From: Streptomyces camelliae
GTDB lineage: Bacteria; Actinomycetota; Actinomycetes; Streptomycetales; Streptomycetaceae
Reading direction: 5' to 3'
Length of the DNA: 64,000 nucleotides
Assembly (NCBI RefSeq): GCF_027625935.1
Contig: NZ_CP115300.1
Span: 310,001 to 374,000 of the forward strand
Part shown: one piece after another, positions 1-8,035 of the stretch
Numbering within the stretch: the stretch's first letter is position 1
Layout: every line of letters begins with the position of its first letter
Position numbers and translations under genes: made by a program
Notes under the pieces: generated by a model
What the model was told of the DNA's origin: nothing
The model's database searches: none
Seen by the model: the letters and a program-made list of their open reading frames with translations, nothing else

Positions 1-513
1 GCCCAGCTGTGACTCGCCCTGGCGGACGCCCTGCAGCGCGATCGACCCGACGGTGCCGAAGGCCGCGTGCTGCGGCGCGAGGCCGTCGGGCACCGGGGTG
101 TAGAGGTTCTTCGGCACCCAGTTCAGCTCGGCGTGCAGCGCGTGCTCGTTGCCGGCGCAGGCCACGAGGTCGCCGGCCTTCACGTCGTCGATCCCGGCGC
201 CGACCTGCTCGACGACCCCGCACAGCGAGTAGCCCAGCGGCGTGTAGGAGTCCAGCTTGCCCATCACCTTGCGGTAGGTGGCGGGCACCCCGTTGGTGGC
301 CACGCTCTGCATGACCTTGGCCACCTGGTCCGGCCGGGAGCGGGCCTTGCCCAGCATCGACATGCCGGCCTCGGACACCTTCATGAGCTCGGTCCCGGTG
401 GAGATCAGCGAGTAGGCGCTGCGGACCAGCACACCGCCCGGCTTGCACCCCGGCACCGGAACGTCGAGCATCGCCAGCTCGCCGGTCTTGTAGTTCTGTA
501 CAACCTGCTTCAC
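1..513 (-). CDS. Bi-domain zinc-type dehydrogenase/oxidoreductase, N-terminal part
   Basis: Only the first 171 codons are present; the gene continues beyond base 1. The start is GTG at 513 with AGGAG six bases upstream. The product opens VKQVVQNYKTGEL and contains YSLISTGTELMKVSEAG and a GroES-like segment (LGYSLCGVVEQVGAGIDDVK), as in the MDR-dehydrogenase half of bi-domain oxidoreductases found in polysaccharide clusters. In that family a GFO/IDH/MocA half follows, which cannot be checked here. It is the last visible gene of the minus-strand exopolysaccharide operon, 19 bases after the asparagine synthetase stop. Role in sugar modification is inferred from family and context. Confidence 0.8.
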   Translation of the reverse strand, partial: MKQVVQNYKTGELAMLDVPVPGCKPGGVLVRSAYSLISTGTELMKVSEAGMSMLGKARSRPDQVAKVMQSVATNGVPATYRKVMGKLDSYTPLGYSLCGVVEQVGAGIDDVKAGDLVACAGNEHALHAELNWVPKNLYTPVPDGLAPQHAAFGTVGSIALQGVRQGESQLG

Positions 514-532
514 CCGAACTCCTCTGAAATTC

Positions 533-2467
533 CTAAGCCGTCAACCGAGTGCTCTGGCCGGACCCAGAGGTCGCGTCGCGATACCAGTACTCGACGGTCA
601 GTACGTGCCACAGATGCTTGGAGAAGTCCCGCTGCCCGGCGGCGTCCTCGGCGACCATCCGCGCCAGCGCGTCGCGGCGCAGGATCCCGGAACGGACCAG
701 CTCGCCGTCGTTGACCACCTCGCGCACCAGCGGTGCCAGATCCCGGCTCATCCAGGCCCGCAGCGGGGCGCTGAACAGGCCCTTGGGCCGGTACACGATC
801 TCCCGGGGCAGGATCGAGGTGGCCGCCTCCTTGAGGACGGCCTTGCCCTGCCGTCCGACGATCTTGCGGTCGCCGGGCACGGCGAACGCCGCCTTGACCA
901 CCTCGACGTCCACGTACGGCACCCGCACCTCGGTCGACGCGGCCATGCTGGACCGGTCCGTGTACGTGAGGTTCAGGCCCGGCAGGAACATCCGGGCATC
1001 GGTCAGGCACATGCGGTTGACGAAGTCGTCGAGGTCGTTGTCCTGGTAGACGTCCGCATGTTCGGTCAGCACGTCCTCGACCGTCCCGGCCAGGTCCGGA
1101 TCGACCAGGGCGAGCAGCTCGTCCTGGTCGTACATGGTGTAGCTGCGCCGGAAGGCGGTCTCCTCGGGCAGGTCGGCGAAGGAGAGGAACCGCTTCGCGA
1201 AGCGCACCGATCGGTAGCCCCGGCGGGACGTGGCGACCGGCAGCCTGTCCACGGCCCCGGACAGGCCGCGCCGCAGGGACCGCGGGAGGCGCTGGTAGCG
1301 CAGGGCGATCAGGTTGGCCAGGTGCTTGCGATAACCGGCGAACAGCTCGTCGGCGCCCATCCCCGAGAGCATCACCTTGACCCCGGCCTCTCGTGCGGCC
1401 GAGCAGATCAGGTAGGTGTTGATCGCGGCGGGGTCGCCGATCGGCTCGTCCAGGTGGTACGTCATCTGCGGCAGCAGGTCGAGCACGTTCGGGGCGATCT
1501 CGATCTCGTGCAGATCGACGCCGAACCGCTCGGCCACCTGCCGGGCATGGCGCAGGTCGTCCGGCATCGCCTCGAACTTGGCGTCCTCGGCGCGGAACCC
1601 GATCGTGTAAGCGGAGATCCCTGGTTGCCGGCGGGCCGCCAGTGCGGTCAGGTAGCTGGAGTCGAGGCCGCCGGACAGGAAGGTCGCCACGGGTACGTCG
1701 GAGAGCAGGTGGCGCCGAGTCGACTCCTCGACGATGGCGGCCAGGTCCGGCTGCTCGCCGGCCCGGGCCCGCTCCCGGCCCTCGGCGGCGACGTCCTTCA
1801 GGTTCCAGAACCGGCCGCGCTCCACCCGGCCGTCGGGCCGGCACCGCAGCCAGCTCCCCGGCGGCAGCTTCTCCGCTTCGTGGAACACGCACCGTGAGTC
1901 CGGCACCCAGTAGTACAGCAGCGAGGCCACCAGCGCCGCATGGTCCACCTGCAGCGACCGGCCGGTCGCGGCGGCGAGCGCCTTGAGCTCCGAGGCGAAC
2001 ACCAGGCCCTCGCCGCGCCGGAGCAGAAACAGCGGCTTGATGCCGAGCTGGTCGCGGGCGAGCACCAGGTCACCGGTTCGCTCGTCGAAGATGCCGAACG
2101 CGAACATGCCGCGCAGCCGGGGCAGGCAGTCCGTGCCCCAGCGCCGCCAGGCCTCAAGGAGTACCTCGGTGTCGGAGGTACCGCGGAAGCGCACCCCGGC
2201 GGCTGCCAGTTCGGCACGCAGCTCCGGCGCGTTGTACAGCTCGCCGTTGTACGTCAGGGCGAGGCCGTCCGAGACCATCGGCTGGGCGCCGGTCTCGGAC
2301 AGGTCGATGATGGCCAGCCGGCGGTGCCCGAGGTGCACGTCGCCGTCACCGGCGGGGTGGCTGTATCGGCCCGCCCCGTCCGGACCGCGGTGGGCGAGGG
2401 TGTCGGTGAGCCGGTCGGTCACGGCCTTTCCGTCCGGCCACCGGTACGTGCCTGCGATGCCACACAT
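533..2467 (-). CDS. asnB: Asparagine synthase (glutamine-hydrolysing)-like amidotransferase
   Basis: 644 residues, normal for class B asparagine synthetases. The protein starts MCGIAGTYRW, so removal of Met exposes the catalytic Cys of a class II glutaminase. The glutaminase domain spans about residues 2-210 and the synthetase domain carries the PP-loop SGGLDSS at 265-271. The family transfers glutamine amide nitrogen to aspartate with ATP. AsnB-like proteins in polysaccharide clusters are often thought to amidate a sugar acid, which would fit the neighbouring nucleotide-sugar dehydrogenase; that substrate is inference. The ATG is three bases after the stop of the upstream Wzz-like gene, with AGGAGG inside that gene's end. 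Confidence 0.92.
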   Translation of the reverse strand: MCGIAGTYRWPDGKAVTDRLTDTLAHRGPDGAGRYSHPAGDGDVHLGHRRLAIIDLSETGAQPMVSDGLALTYNGELYNAPELRAELAAAGVRFRGTSDTEVLLEAWRRWGTDCLPRLRGMFAFGIFDERTGDLVLARDQLGIKPLFLLRRGEGLVFASELKALAAATGRSLQVDHAALVASLLYYWVPDSRCVFHEAEKLPPGSWLRCRPDGRVERGRFWNLKDVAAEGRERARAGEQPDLAAIVEESTRRHLLSDVPVATFLSGGLDSSYLTALAARRQPGISAYTIGFRAEDAKFEAMPDDLRHARQVAERFGVDLHEIEIAPNVLDLLPQMTYHLDEPIGDPAAINTYLICSAAREAGVKVMLSGMGADELFAGYRKHLANLIALRYQRLPRSLRRGLSGAVDRLPVATSRRGYRSVRFAKRFLSFADLPEETAFRRSYTMYDQDELLALVDPDLAGTVEDVLTEHADVYQDNDLDDFVNRMCLTDARMFLPGLNLTYTDRSSMAASTEVRVPYVDVEVVKAAFAVPGDRKIVGRQGKAVLKEAATSILPREIVYRPKGLFSAPLRAWMSRDLAPLVREVVNDGELVRSGILRRDALARMVAEDAAGQRDFSKHLWHVLTVEYWYRDATSGSGQSTRLTA

Positions 2468-2470
2468 GTC

Positions 2471-3991
2471 CTACCGCGCCTCCTGGTCGTTGCCCGGGAC
2501 GCGTGCGGCCCACATCGGCTGCCGCTCCGTCCGCGGCTGGCTCGTCCCGTTCTGCCGGGCCGGCCGCTCGGCACGGCCGCGCAGCGCTGTGTGCAGCCCG
2601 TCCCACAATGTGCCGTCGGTCCGGTCGCGCGGATCGGGATCGATCAGCACCACACCGATCACCGGAATGCTCTGGTCCGCGAGCTGTCGCGCCACGGTGT
2701 GCAGCCATGCGGCGCTGCCGTGGCCGGCACGCACCACGAGCACGGTCTGGGTTCCGAGGTACTGGAGGTCGGTCCACGCCGTGCCGGGCGCCACCGAGCC
2801 GACGCCGATCCGGCGCCCCTCGGGCGACGCGGTCGCGGCACGCTCGCCGCTGACCACGGTCGGGTCTCCCGGCTTCGGGCGCCGGCCTGCAAGCTGCGGG
2901 CCGGGCAAACCGTCGACGACGGTCACCGGCCCCTCCGCCGCCATAGCCCTGGCGAGGTCCAGGGCGATCAGGCTCGTGCTGTGCGCACAGCCCAGTTCCA
3001 GCAGCGACACCGGTTCCGCGGAGTCACGCGTGGTGCGGACCAGGGTCGCGGTGAGCCGTTCGCGTGTCACCCGGGTCCGTCGGCGCTGCCACAGCCGGCC
3101 CGACCGGCGGGGCAGCTCCGCGATGACCGAGGCGCCCAGGTTCGCCGCGATGTCCCGGCGCAGCACGGGGCGGTCCGCCACCACCGTGCCGACGGCGGCC
3201 AGCGCGAGCCCGAGGACGAGTCCGAGGACGAGCCCGATCGCGGCGTCGGTGACAGCGGCCTTGGGCAGGGAGTGGCGCACCGCGCGCGGGGCGTCCACGA
3301 TCTGCGTGCCGGCGATGACCTGGGGCGTGCCGGTGCGCGCGTCCGCGGCGCGCTGGTCGAAATCGGAGATGCGCGAGTTGAGTTCGGCCCTGCGGGCGAA
3401 GAGCGACTCGATGCTCGCCGCCGCTTTCGGGTTGCTGTCCGGCGATCGGTCTCCGATCTCCTTGTTGACCTGGGCGAGCTCGTCCCGCATGCGGTCACGC
3501 TGGTCGAGCAGGGCCTTGGCCTCGGCCTGCGCGGTTTCCTGCATCCGTTGGACATGATCCGCGACGAACGCGTCGGCCAGCGCCTTGGCGCGGGCCACCG
3601 CTTGCGCGTCGCTGTCCCCTGTCACGGTGATCTGCAGCAGGTTGTTGGTCAGGCCGGCACCCTTGTAGTCCCGCATGAAGTCCTCAGGTTTCACCGGGGA
3701 CTTGAGGGACTGCAGGGCCTTGTCGGCGATCCGCGTGGTCTGCAGCAGCTGGACGTCGGTGCGGATCAGCGTTCCGGTGTCGTTCGGCTGGTCCTCCGCG
3801 TGCGCGACCAGCACTTTGGTCACCGCGGTCGGCCTCGGCGGCATCAGGACCGCCAGCGCGCCGCCGGCCAGCAGGCCGAGGAGCGCCATGGCGTACCAGA
3901 GGCGGCGGCGCCTGCGCACCGCCACCACCAGCGCCTGCAGGTCGATGAGCGGAGTGGCGGCCGACGACTCGGAAGTCGTGCTCGTCGTCAC
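2471..3991 (-). CDS. Wzz-like chain-length protein with degenerate BY-kinase-like domain
   Basis: 506 residues. A transmembrane segment follows a basic run near the N-terminus (about residues 33-51), then a helical extracytoplasmic Wzz-type region (about 55-230), a second hydrophobic segment (about 235-265) and a cytoplasmic Rossmann-like domain. That last domain aligns with bacterial tyrosine kinases of capsule export, but the Walker A position reads LGCAHSTSLIALDLA, without GK[ST], while the following VTVVDG strand is kept. It is therefore probably not an active kinase. The GTG start at 3991 overlaps the upstream stop (GTGA), with GGGGAGG before it, so it is translationally coupled to the first Wzz-like protein. 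Expected role: setting polymer length or export. Confidence 0.85.
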   Translation of the reverse strand: MTTSTTSESSAATPLIDLQALVVAVRRRRRLWYAMALLGLLAGGALAVLMPPRPTAVTKVLVAHAEDQPNDTGTLIRTDVQLLQTTRIADKALQSLKSPVKPEDFMRDYKGAGLTNNLLQITVTGDSDAQAVARAKALADAFVADHVQRMQETAQAEAKALLDQRDRMRDELAQVNKEIGDRSPDSNPKAAASIESLFARRAELNSRISDFDQRAADARTGTPQVIAGTQIVDAPRAVRHSLPKAAVTDAAIGLVLGLVLGLALAAVGTVVADRPVLRRDIAANLGASVIAELPRRSGRLWQRRRTRVTRERLTATLVRTTRDSAEPVSLLELGCAHSTSLIALDLARAMAAEGPVTVVDGLPGPQLAGRRPKPGDPTVVSGERAATASPEGRRIGVGSVAPGTAWTDLQYLGTQTVLVVRAGHGSAAWLHTVARQLADQSIPVIGVVLIDPDPRDRTDGTLWDGLHTALRGRAERPARQNGTSQPRTERQPMWAARVPGNDQEAR

Positions 3992-5358
3992 GCTGAACCT
4001 CCCCTCGCATGGCCGTGCACCGCGAGCGCGAGAGTGGCGTCATCCGGGAGCCGGCCGGCAGACCGCGTGTCACGGGCGCGGACCGTGCCGGCGACGACGA
4101 TGCCGACGACCTCATGCCTGCCGTCCGCACACGCCCCGGCGATGCCGGCGAGCTCCTCCGCGGTCCAGCTGCCCGCGCTGAGGACGACCAGGGCACCGGA
4201 CTCGGTGGCGCGATCCGGCACGATCGGCCGGTCCATCGAAACTTCCACCACCCGCAGCTGCGGATCGCTCTTGGCCTCGGCGGCGAGCTGTCCGGCGGCC
4301 CGGCGGGCGATCTCGTCGCCGTCCGGTACGACCACCAGCAGCCGCCGGGGGGACGGCAGTTGGTCCCGCAGGTGAGCGCACACCCGCCGGTAGCGGAGCC
4401 GTCTGACGGCCTCGTCGTCGGACCTCTGCGGGGCCGGCAGGTCCCACCGGGTGTCGACGCCGAGGAGTCGGCGGATCCAGGCTCGTGGGCCACCGTCTTC
4501 CGGCTGGTGCCCGCCGTGCCGTTCATCGGGCACGTCGACGGTGCCCAGCAGCGCCGAGCCCAGCGCCGCGGCGATCTCCGGTTCGGTGCGCAGTCGGCGA
4601 TTCATCCGTGCGGCGACGAGATGGCCGATGACCGCGAGCAGGAAGAACAGCAGCGCCCCGGCGACGACGAGCTGCATCCTCGTCGGCGGCGCCTCGCCGG
4701 TCGGCCGGGCGGCCGGCCCCATGACGACCATGCCTGCCTTGTTGGTCGCCGGGCCGGCCTCGTCCAGCTTCTTCATGGCCTCCTCCAGCGAGGTGCGCAG
4801 GTTCTCAAGCGCGGTACGGGCCTGCACGCTCTCCACGGTCCGCCCCGGATCGGCCGCCTTGGCCAGGTCGGTGATGCGGCGGTTGGTCTCCTCGACCTTC
4901 TTCCGCAGCGCATCGGACTCCGTGGCTGCTGCGGAGTCGGTGCCGCCGCCTGCGATCCGCGCGGCGAACCCGACGAATTGCCGCGCCACTTCATCGGAGA
5001 GCTGCTGTGCGCGCTCCGGGGTGTCGGCCGTACCGGAGATCTTGATGATGTTCCCGTCGGCGGCCTTGGCGGTTACCCGATCCCGCAGGTCGGCGCCGCT
5101 GACACCCTTCCAGCCGAGCGTGGCGGCCGCGCTGTCGACCACCGTCGAACTGGTCGCTACGTCCACCTGGGTCAGCAGCTCGCGTTCTTCCCACTGCCCG
5201 GGCAGCAGGACCGATGCCGACGTCGTGTACCGCGGCGGAAAAACCACCGAGACGCCGTAGCCGACGAGCGCGCCCACGACGGCGAGGACGGCGAGAAGCC
5301 GCCAGCGCCGACGGAATATCCGCCCGATGGTGACCAGGCGTATCGTGTCCTCGCTCAA
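3988..5358 (-). CDS. Wzz-like polysaccharide chain-length/export protein
   Basis: 456 residues. It has an N-terminal membrane segment (LLAVLAVVGALVGYGVSVVF), a Wzz-type periplasmic-like domain with a coiled-coil stretch near residues 120-200, a second membrane segment (QLVVAGALLFFLLAVIGHLV) and a C-terminal cytoplasmic domain with no recognisable Walker A. The start appears to be TTG at 5358, which overlaps the glycosyltransferase stop (TTGA). It overlaps the second Wzz-like gene by four bases at its 3' end. Two tandem Wzz-like proteins without a clear kinase active site is unusual; they may form a hetero-oligomer. Function is from family and operon context. Confidence 0.83.
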   Translation of the reverse strand: MSEDTIRLVTIGRIFRRRWRLLAVLAVVGALVGYGVSVVFPPRYTTSASVLLPGQWEERELLTQVDVATSSTVVDSAAATLGWKGVSGADLRDRVTAKAADGNIIKISGTADTPERAQQLSDEVARQFVGFAARIAGGGTDSAAATESDALRKKVEETNRRITDLAKAADPGRTVESVQARTALENLRTSLEEAMKKLDEAGPATNKAGMVVMGPAARPTGEAPPTRMQLVVAGALLFFLLAVIGHLVAARMNRRLRTEPEIAAALGSALLGTVDVPDERHGGHQPEDGGPRAWIRRLLGVDTRWDLPAPQRSDDEAVRRLRYRRVCAHLRDQLPSPRRLLVVVPDGDEIARRAAGQLAAEAKSDPQLRVVEVSMDRPIVPDRATESGALVVLSAGSWTAEELAGIAGACADGRHEVVGIVVAGTVRARDTRSAGRLPDDATLALAVHGHARGGSA

Positions 5359-6674
5359 CTGCGCTGCCTCTTCCCTGTCCGGACCGGGTCGCCCGCCGAC
5401 ACCGGAGTGTGGTCACGGCAGGCGGCGGCGTAGGCGGCGAGCAGCGACGCTTGCGAGTTCTGCCAGGAGAGCGGCCCGCTGATCCGCTCCTGGCCGATCT
5501 TGCCCATCCGGGCCCGTTTCTCGGGATCGTCCAGGAGCAGCGCGATGAGCTCGGCGAATCGGGCCTCGTCGTTGGCGGGCGCGTAGACGGCGGCGTCACC
5601 GGCGGAGACGCGCGCCTCCTTCAGGTCGAACGAGACGATCGGCCGACCCATCGCCATGTACTCAAGGACCTTGTTCATGGTCGACACGTCGTTGAGCGGA
5701 TTGCGCGGGTCGGGGGAAAGACACACGTCCGCGGTGGACAGATAGCGCACCAGGTCGGCATCCGGAATGCGCCCGGTGAACTGCACCTGCTCACCGAGCC
5801 TGAGCCGCCGGGACATCTCCACCATCGCGTCGAAGGCGTCACCGGAGCCGACGAACACCGCATGCCAGTCGGTGCGCCCGTGCTCGTCGCGCAGCTTCGC
5901 GAGGGCCCTCAAGGCGTAGTCGACGCCGTCCTGAGGGCCCATGACGCCGAGGTAGCACAGCAGATAAGGCTTGCCGCGCTTCAACTCCGGCTCGGGCGGC
6001 ACCGGTTGGAACCGGTCGGTCTGGGGTGCGCTGCGCACCACGAAGACGTCCTCGGGCCGCCGACCGCCACGGCGCAGCGCGACGTCCCGGTAGCTCTCGT
6101 TCGTGGCGAGGACGACGTCCGCGGCTCGGTAGGTCCGCTTTTCCAGCGCGCACACGGCGCGGTAGAGCAGATCCTCGCCGCGGTCGAACCGGGAAAGGTA
6201 CAGCTCGGGTACCAGGTCGTGCTGGTCGAAGACGAACCGCGCGCCGCGCCGCTTCAGCCACAGTGCCGGCAGGAACAGCAGGTCGGGCGGGTTGCAGGCG
6301 TGGACCACGTCGACCGGGCCGACCTTGCGGGCCAGCCGGGCCGTGTGCCACAACGCCGATCCGTATTCCCTCACGTAGCCGGCCGGCCCTCCGGTGGCCG
6401 CGCGCAACGGGTAGCGGTGGATCCGCACCCCGTCGATCTCCGCCTCCGGCTCCGTGTCGCGCTTGGTCCCCTGCGGACAGATGACGTGTACCGTCCAGCC
6501 CGCGTCGCGCAGCGTCGTGCACTCCTGCCACACCCGCCGGTCGAACGGCACCGACAGGTTCTCCACCAGGATCAGCGCGCGCCGGTTCGCCCCGTCGCCG
6601 CTGGTTGCGTTACCAAGCAAGGCCCATGTACCCCGGTTCGGTTCGGCGCGCCTCGGCGTCGGGAAGGCGGACAA
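5355..6674 (-). CDS. GT4-family glycosyltransferase
   Basis: Up to 439 residues with a GT-B fold. The N-terminal acceptor domain contains LILVENLSVPFDRRVWQE, and the donor-site region has the EX7E-type segment KVLEYMAMGRPIVSFDLKEA. The family moves a sugar from a nucleotide donor to a lipid-linked glycan in the cytoplasm. The ATG at 6674 overlaps the upstream dehydrogenase by 65 bases; a TTG at 6620, overlapping by only 11 bases and placing the first strand close to the N-terminus, is an equally plausible start (421 residues). Sugar specificity cannot be read from sequence. Confidence 0.9.
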   Translation of the reverse strand: MSAFPTPRRAEPNRGTWALLGNATSGDGANRRALILVENLSVPFDRRVWQECTTLRDAGWTVHVICPQGTKRDTEPEAEIDGVRIHRYPLRAATGGPAGYVREYGSALWHTARLARKVGPVDVVHACNPPDLLFLPALWLKRRGARFVFDQHDLVPELYLSRFDRGEDLLYRAVCALEKRTYRAADVVLATNESYRDVALRRGGRRPEDVFVVRSAPQTDRFQPVPPEPELKRGKPYLLCYLGVMGPQDGVDYALRALAKLRDEHGRTDWHAVFVGSGDAFDAMVEMSRRLRLGEQVQFTGRIPDADLVRYLSTADVCLSPDPRNPLNDVSTMNKVLEYMAMGRPIVSFDLKEARVSAGDAAVYAPANDEARFAELIALLLDDPEKRARMGKIGQERISGPLSWQNSQASLLAAYAAACRDHTPVSAGDPVRTGKRQRS

Positions 6675-7935
6675 GGTCGACGATCACCGGTTCTCCGCCA
6701 TGGGGCAGCGCCGACAGCACGGCCGGGTCCCTGGTCCCGACCAGGCATACCTCGGCGTGCTGGAGCACCTCGCCGACGGAGTCCGCGAGCAGCTGCGCGA
6801 GGTGCGGCAGCCGGTTCTCGATGTACTCGCGGTTCGCGCCGAGCAGCCGGGAGAGGCTCACGTTGGCGTCGTAGATCTTGAGGTCGTACCCCTTGCCGAA
6901 GAGCCTCTCCGCCAGCTCGACGAGCGGGCTCTCGCGGAGGTCGTCGGTGCCGGGTTTGAAGGACAGCCCGAACAGGCCCACCTGGCGTTTGCCGGCGCGC
7001 TCGACCAGGTCCACCGCGCGCTGCAGATGGTCGGAGTTGGAGGACAGCACGTGGGAGAGGATGGGTATGGAGACGTCGGCCCGCTGTGCCGCGTGGACCA
7101 GGCTGCGCAGGTCCTTGGGCAGGCAGGAGCCTCCGAAGGCGAAGCCGGGCCGCAGGTAGGCGGGACTGATGTTCAGCTTGCGGTCGGCCAGGAACACGTC
7201 CATCACCTGGTGCGAGTCCACCCCGAGCGCCTGGTACACCGCGCCCAGCTCGTTCGCGAAGCCGATCTTGAGGCCGTGGAACGCGTTGTCCGCGTACTTG
7301 ATCGCCTCGGCCGTCGGGACCGGCACCCGGAACACCTCGCCGGGCAGGCCGTCGTACAGCGCCATCACCGCGTCGCCGCTTGCCGGGTCGAGCTCGCCGA
7401 TGACGGTCTTGGGCGGGTCGAAGAAGTCCCGCACGCTCGTGCCCTCGCGCAGGAACTCCGGGTTGACCACGACCCCGATCTCCACCCCGGCCGTGCCGCC
7501 GACGTTCTTCTCCAGGATCGGTACCAGCAGGTTCAGGCAGGTGCCCGGGAGCATGGTGCTGCGGAACACGACCGTGTGCCGGCCCCCTTGCTTGGCCCCC
7601 TCGGCCAGCGCGGTGCCGATCTGCTCGGTGACCCGCTCCAAGTATGTCGTGCACAGGCTGCCGTTGGGCTCCGACGGCGTGCCCACGCAGACCAGCGACA
7701 CCTCGCTGTCCATGATCGCCTCGCGGACGTCGCCTGTGGCGCGCAGCGCTCCGGTCCGCACGACCTCGGCGATGAGCTCGCCGATCCGCTCCTCGACCAC
7801 CGGGGCCTTGCCGTCGTTGACCAGGTCGACTTTCACCTGGTTCACGTCCACCCCGATGACCTCGTGTCCCATGCTGGCCAGGCACGCGGCCGATACGCAG
7901 CCCACGTAGCCGAGCCCGAAAACGCTCACTCTCAT
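6610..7935 (-). CDS. UDP-glucose/GDP-mannose dehydrogenase family protein, AlgD-like
   Basis: 441 residues. It has the N-terminal NAD-binding motif GLGYVG, the catalytic segment FAFGGSCLPKDLRSL with the family's nucleophilic Cys, and the C-terminal domain segment SFKPGTDDLRESPLVELAE. The overall pattern, including GANREYIENRLPHL near the C-terminus, is closer to GDP-mannose 6-dehydrogenase than to typical UDP-glucose dehydrogenase, as I remember those families. The reaction is a four-electron NAD-dependent oxidation of a nucleotide hexose to the uronic acid, giving an acidic sugar for the polymer. ATG at 7935 is preceded by GGGGGAGAG. Confidence 0.92.
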   Translation of the reverse strand: MRVSVFGLGYVGCVSAACLASMGHEVIGVDVNQVKVDLVNDGKAPVVEERIGELIAEVVRTGALRATGDVREAIMDSEVSLVCVGTPSEPNGSLCTTYLERVTEQIGTALAEGAKQGGRHTVVFRSTMLPGTCLNLLVPILEKNVGGTAGVEIGVVVNPEFLREGTSVRDFFDPPKTVIGELDPASGDAVMALYDGLPGEVFRVPVPTAEAIKYADNAFHGLKIGFANELGAVYQALGVDSHQVMDVFLADRKLNISPAYLRPGFAFGGSCLPKDLRSLVHAAQRADVSIPILSHVLSSNSDHLQRAVDLVERAGKRQVGLFGLSFKPGTDDLRESPLVELAERLFGKGYDLKIYDANVSLSRLLGANREYIENRLPHLAQLLADSVGEVLQHAEVCLVGTRDPAVLSALPHGGEPVIVDLVRLPDAEARRTEPGYMGLAW

Positions 7936-7952
7936 GTGTCTCTCCCCCCAGG

Positions 7953-7999
7953 CAGGCCCTTGTGGCCTGTGCTCCCCCTGTGCAGGCCCTTGTGACCTG
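7953..7999. repeat. Two tandem near-identical hairpins in the EPS operon
   Basis: CAGGCC-CTTGT-GGCCTG at 7953-7969 is a perfect six-base-pair hairpin. The same unit, with one stem mismatch, recurs at 7983-7999, exactly 30 bases later. They sit in the 100-base gap between the sugar-phosphate transferase and the dehydrogenase. A transcript-processing or partial-termination role is possible but not shown. Confidence 0.6.
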
Positions 8000-8035
8000 C
8001 GATCCGCGCGTCGGCCGGACGACGCCCCTCACCCA

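Noticed and set aside
1940..4375. An 811-codon plus-strand open frame
   Set aside because: Antisense of the asparagine synthetase and Wzz-like genes; composition rich in Arg/His/Gly, typical of GC-rich shadows.
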